The notes under the pieces: generated by a model | What the model was told of the DNA's origin: nothing | Databases searched by the model: none | Seen by the model: the letters and a program-made list of their open reading frames with translations, nothing else | Position numbers and translations under genes: made by a program | Shown: in pieces, positions 39,129-47,187 of the stretch | How the letters are laid out: the number at the start of each line of letters is the position of its first letter | Numbering within the stretch: the first letter of the stretch is position 1 | Source of the DNA: Alphaproteobacteria bacterium | Lineage (GTDB): Bacteria > Pseudomonadota > Alphaproteobacteria > CALKHQ01 | Direction: 5' to 3' | Length of the DNA stretch: 64,000 nucleotides | Assembly (NCBI GenBank): GCA_041396705.1 | Contig: JAWKYB010000007.1 | Span: 186,001 to 250,000 of the forward strand

Positions 39129-40007
39129 CTATGCCGACCGGTCGGCCGCGGAGCGGTCGCCGGCTCGCGCCTCGGCCCACAATTGTGCATTCAGGGCGGC
39201 CGGGACCGGTACCAGCGCCTCGGCCGGGCGGTCGTAGCGCGGCGTCGCGGCCAGCAGGGCGCGGGTATAGGGGTGGCCGGGCCGTTCGATCACGTCGCGG
39301 ATGCCGCCCGTTTCCACCACCCGGCCGGCGTGCAGCACGACCACGCGGTCGCACAGCTTGGCGACCACGCCCAGGTCGTGGGTGATGAACAGCACCCCGG
39401 CGCCGGTCTCGCGCTGCATGTCGCGCACCAGCCGCAGCACCTGGCGCTGCACCGTCACGTCGAGCGCGGTGGTCGGTTCGTCGGCGATGATCAGCTTGGG
39501 GGTGCAGGCGAAGGCGATGGCGATGAGGACGCGTTGGCGCATGCCGCCGCTGAGCTCGTGCGGATACTGCCGCAGCACCCGGTCGGGCGCCGCGATATGG
39601 ACCGCCTCCAGCAGGGCGCGGGCGCGGGCGCGGGCCGCCGCGCGGCCGAGCGCGGTGTGCAGCCGCATGACGTCGGTCATCTGCGCCTCGATCCGCAGCA
39701 CCGGGTTCAGGGCGGTCATCGGGTCCTGCGGGATCAGGGCGATGTCGCGGCCGAGCAGCGCCCGGCGGCGGCGGTCGGCGATGGCGAGCAGATCGGTTTC
39801 GAAGAAGCGCACGCGGCCGGCGACCACGCGCGCCCGTCGCGGCGCCTCCCCCCGCACGATGCGCCCGATCATCGACTTGCCGGCGCCGGACTCGCCGACC
39901 AGGCCGACCACCTCGCCGGGCGCGACCGCCAGGGACACGCCGCGCAGGATGCGCGTCGCGTGCGCGCCGCGGCCGATGTCGAATGTCAGCTTCTCGATAT
40001 GCAGCAT
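39129..40007 (-). CDS. Dipeptide/oligopeptide-type ABC transporter ATPase
   Basis: A single nucleotide-binding domain of 292 residues, DppD/OppD type. Walker A is GESGAGKS, the Q loop lies in LIPQDPMTALNPVL, the signature is LSGGMRQRV and Walker B is LIIADEPTTALDV. HPYTRALLAATP and a short tail mark the oligopeptide subfamily; the iron-sulfur cysteines of some DppD proteins are absent. It probably serves the two permeases at 42335-44228, from which it is separated by a TetR-MFS pair. A DppF-type partner was not found. Confidence 0.88.
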   Translation of the reverse strand: MLHIEKLTFDIGRGAHATRILRGVSLAVAPGEVVGLVGESGAGKSMIGRIVRGEAPRRARVVAGRVRFFETDLLAIADRRRRALLGRDIALIPQDPMTALNPVLRIEAQMTDVMRLHTALGRAAARARARALLEAVHIAAPDRVLRQYPHELSGGMRQRVLIAIAFACTPKLIIADEPTTALDVTVQRQVLRLVRDMQRETGAGVLFITHDLGVVAKLCDRVVVLHAGRVVETGGIRDVIERPGHPYTRALLAATPRYDRPAEALVPVPAALNAQLWAEARAGDRSAADRSA

Positions 40008-40125
40008 GCCGGTTCGCCGTTCGCGCGGGCCGGTACCGGCGCCGCCGCGGCCATCATCCCAGGTGCGGGCCGCGGCATCAATCCGGGGCCGCGCCGGGCA
40101 CGCTGCCGTACCCGGCGGCGCGGTG

Positions 40126-41607
40126 TCAGGCCTCCTGCGGCGCGGGTTGCGGCGGCGCGGCGCGGGCGTGGCGCGCCAGGGCCAGCGACAGGATGGCGAG
40201 CAGGACCAGCACCGTCGGAAAGGCGACGAACTGCATGGCGAAGGCATTGGTCAGCGCGCCGACGAAGGCGGCGTGATCGGGCGCCTGGCCCAGGCTGGAG
40301 AAGAAGATCTCGCCCGCGATGGCCACGCCCAGTGCCATGCCGATCTGCTGGAACGACTGCAGTGCGCCGGAGCCCGAGCCGGCGTCGCGGGGCGGGATCG
40401 TCATCAGCACGGTCTGGAACATCGGCCCTATGGTCGAGCCCATGCCGAGCCCGATCACCAGCAGCGCCGGCGCCAGGTGCCAGTGGTCGACCGTGTCGAC
40501 GACGCCGCCGACCAGCGTGCGCAGCCAGACGAAGCCGGCGAGCGCGATCATGGCGCCGATTGCCACGCGCGGCCGCAGCGCGCGGGATCCGAGCCGGCCG
40601 TTGACCAGCGAGGCGAGGAAAATGCCGACCGGCATCGGTGTCGTGGTGTAGCCGGACTCGAAGGCCGAGAAGCCGAAGCCCGACTGCAGGAAGATCGCGA
40701 AGACCAGGAAGAAGCCCGGCATCGAGGCGAACATCGTCATCGTCATCGTGGTGCCGACCAGATAGGCCGGGTTGCGGATCAGGCCGAACGGCAGCAGCTG
40801 GGGCCGGTCGCGGCGCAGCTGGCGGCGCTGCCACAACAGGAACAGGCCGGCGGCCGGGGCCGCCAGCGCCAGCATGACGAACACCCAGGCCGGCCAGCCC
40901 AGCTCGCGGCCCTCGATCAGCGGGAACAACAGGCACAGGACGACCGCGATCGCCATCGGGATGCCGATCCAGTCGATGCCGATGCCGCGGTGGCCGGCGA
41001 GCGACGGGATCAGCCGCAGGCCGGCGACGACCGCAAGCGCGCCGATCGGCAGGTTGACCAGGAAGATCGGCCGCCAGTCGAGCCCGAACAGGTCGGCGTT
41101 GATCAGCAGGCCGCCGACCAGCGGCCCGGCGACCGCGGCGAGACCGGCGTTGAGGCCGAACAGCGAGAAGGCGGCGCCGCGTTCCTTGGCGGTGAACAGC
41201 ACCTGCACCAGCGCTAGCGTCTGCGGCATCATCATCGCCGCCGACAGGCCCTGCAGCACGCGGGCGGCGATCAGCCAGCCGATGGAGGGGGCGGCGCCGC
41301 AGAGGCCGGAGCAGACCGTGAAGCCGGCGATGCCGGCGAGAAACACCGTCTTGCGCCCCAGCATGTCGCCGAGCCGGCCGAACGGCAGCAGTCCGACCGC
41401 GAAGGCGAGCACATAGGCCGCGACGATCCACTCGAGGTCCGCCGGCGACGCCCCGAGATTGCGCTGCAGCGTGGGCAGGGCGACGTTGACGATGGTCACG
41501 TCGACCAGGTTCATGAACGCGGCCAGCAGCAGGATGAACATCGCCGCCCAGCGGCGGGGATGCGGCTGCTCCGGCAGGCTGGGCGCCGCGTGCGCATGCT
41601 GTGTCAT
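40126..41607 (-). CDS. MFS drug/multidrug efflux transporter (DHA2, 14-helix type)
   Basis: A 493-residue major facilitator of the EmrB/QacA group with about 14 hydrophobic helices. Motif A-like GRLGDMLGRKTVFLAG follows helix 2. LAAFMNLVDVTIVNVALPTLQ in the first helix contains the D(x)TIVNVALP motif characteristic of the family. It exports toxic compounds using protons; the substrate is unknown. It begins 4 bp after a tetR-like gene on the same strand and is almost certainly controlled by it. Confidence 0.9.
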   Translation of the reverse strand: MTQHAHAAPSLPEQPHPRRWAAMFILLLAAFMNLVDVTIVNVALPTLQRNLGASPADLEWIVAAYVLAFAVGLLPFGRLGDMLGRKTVFLAGIAGFTVCSGLCGAAPSIGWLIAARVLQGLSAAMMMPQTLALVQVLFTAKERGAAFSLFGLNAGLAAVAGPLVGGLLINADLFGLDWRPIFLVNLPIGALAVVAGLRLIPSLAGHRGIGIDWIGIPMAIAVVLCLLFPLIEGRELGWPAWVFVMLALAAPAAGLFLLWQRRQLRRDRPQLLPFGLIRNPAYLVGTTMTMTMFASMPGFFLVFAIFLQSGFGFSAFESGYTTTPMPVGIFLASLVNGRLGSRALRPRVAIGAMIALAGFVWLRTLVGGVVDTVDHWHLAPALLVIGLGMGSTIGPMFQTVLMTIPPRDAGSGSGALQSFQQIGMALGVAIAGEIFFSSLGQAPDHAAFVGALTNAFAMQFVAFPTVLVLLAILSLALARHARAAPPQPAPQEA

Positions 41608-41610
41608 GGT

Positions 41611-42234
41611 CTACCTGTCGTTGTCCGGCCGGGTCGGGTTGCATACCGAGCGGACCAGCTCGTCGGCGAGCGCCGCGAACTGGTCGCGCGAAGGACCGCC
41701 GAAGTGCCGCGCGCTGGCGAGCGCGCCGGTGATGATCTGCGCCATCAGCGCCGGGTCCATGTCGGCGCGGAACAGGCCGCCGTTGCGGCCCTCCGCCAGG
41801 ATGTCGGCGAACTGCTGCTGCCAGCGCATCCGCATGCGCAAGACGATCTCGCGCACCTGCGGGTCGCGCTTGGAGCGGGCGATGAGCTCGCCGAACACGA
41901 ACATCACCTCCGGCCGGTCGAACAGCAGCTCGGCGTAGTCGGCGAATTCGGCTCGCAGGCGGCCGACGGCGTCGAGGCCGTCGCGCGGCCGCGCCAGGTG
42001 CTGCTGGTGGAAGTCCACCTTCAGCGAATGGGCGACCAGCTCGATCAGCGCCTGCTTGGTCGGCACGTGATAGTGCAGCGTCGCCACGTTGATGCCGACC
42101 CGCTCGGCGATGTCGCGCGTGCGCAGGCCCTCGAAGCCCTTTTCCAAGATCAGTGCGCGCGCGGCTGCCGCGATCGCGCGCCGCCGGTCCTCGCTGCTTT
42201 CCCGCCGGCCGGCGGCGTCACTGGTCGGAGTCAT
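41611..42234 (-). CDS. TetR-family transcriptional repressor
   Basis: A 207-residue regulator. The helix-turn-helix is GFEGLRTRDIAERVGINVATLHYHVPTKQALIELV near the N-terminus, preceded by RRRAIAAAARALILEKG. The C-terminal ligand domain is about 140 residues. ATG 42234 is preferred to an upstream TTG at 42252. A perfect 24-bp dyad lies 13 bp upstream of the ATG, fitting autoregulation. The adjacent MFS efflux gene (4 bp away) is the expected target. Confidence 0.9.
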   Translation of the reverse strand: MTPTSDAAGRRESSEDRRRAIAAAARALILEKGFEGLRTRDIAERVGINVATLHYHVPTKQALIELVAHSLKVDFHQQHLARPRDGLDAVGRLRAEFADYAELLFDRPEVMFVFGELIARSKRDPQVREIVLRMRMRWQQQFADILAEGRNGGLFRADMDPALMAQIITGALASARHFGGPSRDQFAALADELVRSVCNPTRPDNDR

Positions 42235-42246
42235 GGTTCGACTGCC

Positions 42247-42270
42247 CCTCAATCAATCATTTGATTGAGG
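42247..42270. promoter_or_regulatory. Predicted TetR-family operator
   Basis: The arms CCTCAATCAA (42247-42256) and TTGATTGAGG (42261-42270) are exact reverse complements around a TCAT spacer. Length and position, just before the tetR-like start, are typical of a TetR-family operator. It is A/T-rich compared with its surroundings, so it stands out, and probably overlaps the promoter of the regulator-transporter pair. Confidence 0.75.
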
Positions 42271-42334
42271 TAAGCTGCCGCGTGCGTCAAGCGGAATCTC
42301 GGATGCAGGGTCGTGGGAGGAGAGGCGCGTCGCC

Positions 42335-43219
42335 TCAGCGCCGCAGCACGGGGTCCAATGCGTTGCGCAGGCCGTCGCCCAGCATGTTGAGGGCGATGAC
42401 GGTGAGCGCGACGCAGGCCATCGGCAGCGCCATCAGCCACCAGGCCTGGTTCACGTTGGCGCGGCCCTCGGCGATCATGCCGCCCCAGGTCGGCGCGTCG
42501 CCGGAGACGGAAAGGCCGACGAAGCTGAGAATCGCCTCGACCACAACGGCGATGCCCATCTCCAGGGTCAGCAGCACGATCAGCAGGGGCAGGACGTTGG
42601 GCAGCACCTCGCCCAGCATGATGCGCCAGCGCGCCAGGCCCATGGTCCGCGCGGCGGTGACATAGTCCTGGGCGCGCTGAACCATGACCTCGGCGCGGAC
42701 CACCCGGCAGAAGCGGGTCCAGTCGACGATCACGATCGCGATGATCACCGCCTGCAGGCCGGCGCCGATCACGGCGACCAGCACCACCGACAGCAGTACC
42801 GGCGGGAACGCCATCCAGATGTCGACCAGGCGCGAGATGGCCATGTCGGCCTTGCCGCCGTAGAAGCCCGCGACGAGGCCGAGCAGGGTGCCGAGCACGC
42901 AGGCCAGGCTGGCCGCCAGCAGCGCCACCACCAGCGCAATGCGCGCGCCATAGATCAGCCGGGAGAGGATGTCGCGGCCCAGGCTGTCGGTGCCGAGCAG
43001 GTAGCCGGGGTCGGCCAGGTCGTCCCAGAACGGCGGCAGGAAGAAATACAGCAGGTCCTGCTCGACCGGATCGCGCGGCGCCAGCCACGGCGCGAGCAGC
43101 GCGCACAGCGCCAGCGCGCACAGCACGACGGCGCCGAACAGCACCCGCGGGCTCGCCGCCAGCGCGCGCCAGGTCGCCGCATGGGGGGCACGCACGGGCG
43201 CGAGCGCCGTATCAGCCAT
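42335..43219 (-). CDS. Dipeptide/oligopeptide ABC transporter permease (DppC type)
   Basis: A 294-residue permease with six helices. The N-terminal segment LLAPWLAPRDPVEQDL and HLLGTDSLGRDILSRLIYGAR-like sequence (here YLLGTDSLGRDILSRLIYGAR) are standard in DppC. The EAA loop is TAARTMGLARWRIMLGEVLPNVLP. Its start overlaps the end of the DppB-type gene by 8 bp. Peptide, nickel or opine are all possible substrates; none can be chosen. Confidence 0.92.
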   Translation of the reverse strand: MADTALAPVRAPHAATWRALAASPRVLFGAVVLCALALCALLAPWLAPRDPVEQDLLYFFLPPFWDDLADPGYLLGTDSLGRDILSRLIYGARIALVVALLAASLACVLGTLLGLVAGFYGGKADMAISRLVDIWMAFPPVLLSVVLVAVIGAGLQAVIIAIVIVDWTRFCRVVRAEVMVQRAQDYVTAARTMGLARWRIMLGEVLPNVLPLLIVLLTLEMGIAVVVEAILSFVGLSVSGDAPTWGGMIAEGRANVNQAWWLMALPMACVALTVIALNMLGDGLRNALDPVLRR

Positions 43220-44228
43220 GGCGCAGCCGCGGGTTCAGCAGCGCATAGCTCAGGTCGACCAGCAGGTTGACCAGGATGAACAGCACCGCGAAGGTCAGCA
43301 CGACGCCCTGGATCAGCGGCAGGTCGCGGTTGATCACGGCATCGATGGCCAGCCCGCCGACGCCGGGATAGGTGAAGATCTTCTCGACCAGCACCGTGCC
43401 GCCGACCAGGAAGGTGAACTGCACCCCGGTCAGGGTCACGGTGGGGATCAGCGCATTGCGCAGCGCCTGGCCGACGACGATGCCCCAGCGCGTGTGGCCC
43501 TTGACCCGCGCCAGCACGACATAGTCCTGCGCCAGCGCCTCCACGACCGCGCCCTTGAGCACGCGGGCGATCACCGCGACCAGCGGCAGCGCCAGCGCGA
43601 TCGACGGCAGCACCAGGTGGGAGAGGATGTCGCCGACCACGTCGAAGCGCCCGCGCACCAGATACTCGAACAGCAGGAAGCCGGTGGCGGGCTGCAGCTC
43701 CAGCTTCGGGTCGACCCGCAAGGAGATCGGCAGGTTGAAATTGTCGACCATCAGCACGCCGACCACCAGGATCAGCAGCAGGCCCCACAGGAAATCCGGG
43801 ATCGCCTGCACGACCGCGATGATGCCGTCGATCGCCGCCTCGACCGGCCCGCGGAAATAGGCGCCGGCGATGGCCAGCCCGCCGCCGGAGAGGATGGCGA
43901 GCAGGATCGCGACGATGCAGAGCTCGAGCGTGGCCGGCAGGGCGCCGAGCACCAGCCCAAGCACGTCGCCGCGCAGGCTGATCGAGGTGCCGAAGTCGCC
44001 CCGCGCCACCTCGCCGACCCAGATGAAGAACTGGCTGGCGATGTCGCGGTCCAGGCCGTACAGCGCCCTCAGGCGGGCGACGTCGGCCTCGCTGGCGCCC
44101 GGCGGCGTCATCATCGCGATCGGGTCGCCGGGCACCACCCGCAGCACCACGAAGGCGATCACGGCGACGCCGAGCAGGGTCGGCACTGCCAGCAGCAGGC
44201 GGTTCAGCAGAAAGTGCAGGGATGCCAT
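43212..44228 (-). CDS. Dipeptide/oligopeptide ABC transporter permease (DppB type)
   Basis: A 338-residue permease. It begins MASLHFLLNRLLLAVPTLLGVAVIAFVVLRVVPGDP (standard DppB start). LRALYGLDRDIASQFFIWVGEVARGDFGTSI is the usual periplasmic segment. The EAA loop is VLARVKGHTRWGIVVGQALRNAL. No solute-binding protein gene is found upstream; instead there is a 280-bp gap followed by the small-RNA array. The binding protein must be elsewhere. Confidence 0.92.
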   Translation of the reverse strand: MASLHFLLNRLLLAVPTLLGVAVIAFVVLRVVPGDPIAMMTPPGASEADVARLRALYGLDRDIASQFFIWVGEVARGDFGTSISLRGDVLGLVLGALPATLELCIVAILLAILSGGGLAIAGAYFRGPVEAAIDGIIAVVQAIPDFLWGLLLILVVGVLMVDNFNLPISLRVDPKLELQPATGFLLFEYLVRGRFDVVGDILSHLVLPSIALALPLVAVIARVLKGAVVEALAQDYVVLARVKGHTRWGIVVGQALRNALIPTVTLTGVQFTFLVGGTVLVEKIFTYPGVGGLAIDAVINRDLPLIQGVVLTFAVLFILVNLLVDLSYALLNPRLRHG

Positions 44229-44506
44229 CGCGCCGGCGAGCCTAGCCGGTGCATCGCGCTTGGCAAGCGGGGAAAGAAGGCGCCCGGAGCGCCATCGCTG
44301 GCGGTCCGGGCGAGGTGACGCCGATCGCGGGCCGGTCGAGGCGTGGACCGGCCCGGCGGTTGTGGCCGGCATTGCGCGGACGGCGGGTGCAGGTCCGCCC
44401 GCGCACAGGCGGAAGCCGGCCGGGCAACGCCGAGGCTGGCGCCGGCATCGGCGCCGCGCTGTGGCCTGTCGCACAGATCAATCGAAGGTGATGGCGCCCG
44501 CACCCG

Positions 44507-44569
44507 AAAAAAAGGCCGCCCGGGTGGGGCGGCCAGAGAGGCGTTCGGAGGGAGGAGCATTGGAAGCTC
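44507..44569 (-). ncRNA. Small-RNA-like module D (fourth, most downstream)
   Basis: On the minus strand: an imperfect GAGC/GCTC hairpin (44555-44569), an unpaired CTCCTCCCTCC tract (44547-44557 region), then a terminator with an 8-bp GGCCGCCC/GGGCGGCC stem and seven Ts (44507-44534). About 63 nt. The 5' hairpin is degenerate compared with units A-C. Confidence 0.6.
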
Positions 44570-44655
44570 ACCACGGTATCTGGGGTGCGGCCCGCCGTTT
44601 CGCTGTGACCGTCGGCACAGCGCTGTGACGGGCCGCACGCGGGCCGGCGCCGGCC

Positions 44656-44720
44656 AAAAAAAACCGCCGCCCGTTGGGGCGGCCGAAGAGGTGTTCGGAG
44701 GGAGGAGCATGACGATGCTC
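44656..44720 (-). ncRNA. Small-RNA-like module C
   Basis: On the minus strand: a 6-bp hairpin GAGCAT-CGTC-ATGCTC (44705-44720), the CTCCTCCCTCC tract, then a terminator with a 7-bp GCCGCCC/GGGCGGC stem and eight Ts (44656-44684). The CTC of the tract overlaps the last bases of the hairpin. About 65 nt, exactly 150 bp from the equivalent position in modules B and D. Confidence 0.65.
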
Positions 44721-44804
44721 GCTGCGGTATCTGGGGTGCGTGCGACGGCTGTGCCGTGATCGGCGCCACAGCCCGGTGACGGCGGACACACCGGGCGGCG
44801 CGCG

Positions 44805-44870
44805 AAAAAAAGGGCCGCCCGGGTGGGGCGGCCCAAAAGGCTGTTCGGAGGGAGGAGCATGACGATGCTC
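44805..44870 (-). ncRNA. Small-RNA-like module B
   Basis: On the minus strand: GAGCAT/ATGCTC hairpin (44855-44870), CTCCTCCCTCC tract (44847-44857), spacer AACAGCC, then a 9-bp terminator stem (GGGCCGCCC/GGGCGGCCC) and seven Ts (44805-44834). About 66 nt. Confidence 0.65.
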
Positions 44871-44955
44871 GTGAAGTCATATGGGACCGCATGGGCCTGA
44901 CCGGTGTGACGGCCGGCACAGGACGCGCATTTCGCGCGGGCAACGCGGATCGGCC

Positions 44956-45019
44956 AAAAAAAGCCGCCCGAAAATGCGGGCGGCGAAAGGTGTTCGGAGG
45001 GAGGAGCATGACGATGCTC
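44956..45019 (-). ncRNA. Small-RNA-like module A (first, next to the DUF465 gene)
   Basis: On the minus strand: GAGCAT/ATGCTC hairpin (45004-45019), CTCCTCCCTCC tract (44996-45006), then an 8-bp terminator (GCCGCCCG/CGGGCGGC, loop CATTTT) with seven Ts (44956-44984). It lies about 115 bp after the DUF465 stop, so it may also end that transcript. Sequence and layout match the cuckoo/CcsR type of alphaproteobacterial sRNA. Confidence 0.65.
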
Positions 45020-45135
45020 CACACTGAACATGGGATCAGTAATGCTAGTCTGGCGCGATCCGCGCGATTGCGCTGTGGCGAAAGCCACAGGTCGCGATTC
45101 GACTTCGCGAAGGCCCGCTGACCGCTGAGCGCCGG

Positions 45136-45360
45136 TCAGGCAATGATGTCGGGATAGCGCCCGCTCTCCAGCCGCGAGATCTCGTCTCGCAGCTTGAGCT
45201 TGCGCCGTTTCAGCCGCTGCACCTCGAGCTGGTTGATCGCACCGGCCTCGGCCAGGCGGGCAATGGCGTCGTCGAGCACGCGATGCTCCCGCCGCAGGAT
45301 GGCGAGCCTTTCCTCAGGCGTCTGCGCCGGGTCCTGCGGGTCGTCGGGCGAGTCGGCCAT
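45136..45360 (-). CDS. DUF465 (YdcH) family small protein
   Basis: A 74-residue protein: ERLAILRREHRVLDDAIARLA and VQRLKRRKLKLRDEISRLESG form the two-helix coiled coil of the DUF465/YdcH family, of unknown function and common in proteobacteria. A short acidic, proline-rich head precedes it. The gene is upstream of the four sRNA-like modules on the same strand and may share their promoter. Confidence 0.88.
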   Translation of the reverse strand: MADSPDDPQDPAQTPEERLAILRREHRVLDDAIARLAEAGAINQLEVQRLKRRKLKLRDEISRLESGRYPDIIA

Positions 45361-45589
45361 CGGCCGCGATGCTCCCTGTTCGCGTCCGTCCCCGGTCCCC
45401 GCCGACCGGGCCCGTGTCAGCGATCACTTGACGGCGGGCCGCACACGCGGCACGTGAACGTCGGCGGCGGCGGGCCGGCACCGGCGCGTGGCCGCCAGCT
45501 TATGGCGGGCCGGGCCGGCGCGCAACGCCGGCCAGCGGCCCGGCCGGGCGGTGACGGGCCGGTGCGGCACGGCAGGAAATGGGGCGGCG
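45361..45589. promoter_or_regulatory. Divergent intergenic region, DUF465 gene / phosphofructokinase
   Basis: 229 bp without a gene, between divergent starts. Promoters for both directions are expected. It is extremely GC-rich and I see no clear operator or promoter boxes. Confidence 0.35.
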
Positions 45590-46687
<1,098 letters not shown>

Positions 46688-46707
46688 GCCGGGCGGCAAC
46701 GGCGGCG

Positions 46708-47187
46708 ATGACCGATGACGGCGCGGCGGACCTGTGGGCGTTCTGCCTGCGCGTCTACGCGGCGCCCGGCGTCGCCGACGCCTGCCTGCGGCTGCAGGAC
46801 GAGGCGGGCGCCGACATCCCGCTGCTGCTCGCCGCATTGTGGTCGGCGACGGAAGGGCCGGGTGCGCTCGACGCGGCGGCGCTGGCCGCGCACGATGCCC
46901 ATGTCGCGCCGTGGCGCGACAACGTGGTCCGGCCGCTGCGCCGGGCCCGGCGCTGGATGAAGGGCGCAGGCCATGCCGGCCATCGGCTGCGCGATCGCGT
47001 CAAGGCCGACGAACTGGCGGCGGAGCGGCATCAGCTGGCGATGATCGCGGCCTGGCTGGGCGGCGCCGGCGTCGATGCGTCGGCCGGCGCGGACGCACCG
47101 CTCGAAGCCCTGGCCCGCTGGCTGGGCCGCGACGGATCGCGGGCCGACCCGGCCGACCTCGCCCTGGTCGCTGCGGCCGCCGGCTAG
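46708..47187 (+). CDS. TIGR02444 (DUF2390) family protein
   Basis: A 159-residue protein of unknown function. LWAFCLRVYAAPGVADACLRLQDEAGADIPLLLAALWSA matches the start of the TIGR02444 family, and LRRARRWMKGAGHAGHRLRDRVKADELAAER the middle (both quoted here only as landmarks). The chain is almost all alpha-helical with no membrane segment. It lies 20 bp after the phosphofructokinase gene and its last 4 bases overlap the end of the convergent lipoprotein gene. Confidence 0.8.
   Translation: MTDDGAADLWAFCLRVYAAPGVADACLRLQDEAGADIPLLLAALWSATEGPGALDAAALAAHDAHVAPWRDNVVRPLRRARRWMKGAGHAGHRLRDRVKADELAAERHQLAMIAAWLGGAGVDASAGADAPLEALARWLGRDGSRADPADLALVAAAAG

Larger units (their letters stand above)
44507..45090. 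repeat. Four tandem ~150-bp repeat units containing the sRNA-like modules
   Basis: Corresponding hairpins begin at 45004, 44855, 44705 and 44555, spacings of 149, 150 and 150 bp. The module core (about 65 bp) is strongly conserved; the 85 bp between cores is variable except for a CTGTG...CACAG dyad and a CCCATATG/CCCAGATA-like box just upstream of each 5' end on the minus strand. Terminator stems differ in sequence but keep pairing, which points to selection on structure. Confidence 0.8.

Noticed and set aside
38990..39190. 66-residue minus-strand frame near 39.1 kb
   Set aside because: No ribosome-binding site, Arg-rich composition and no conserved feature; it overlaps the end of the ABC ATPase gene.
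44507..45019. A CRISPR array
   Set aside because: Unit spacing is regular, but the repeats are about 65 bp with terminators, the spacers are about 85 bp and share motifs, and no cas gene is present.
44204..45088. Long minus-strand frames with repeated MLLPPN segments
   Set aside because: They arise because the 150-bp DNA repeat unit happens to be a multiple of three. The frames run through four terminators and no domain is present; the repeat is better explained as sRNA modules.
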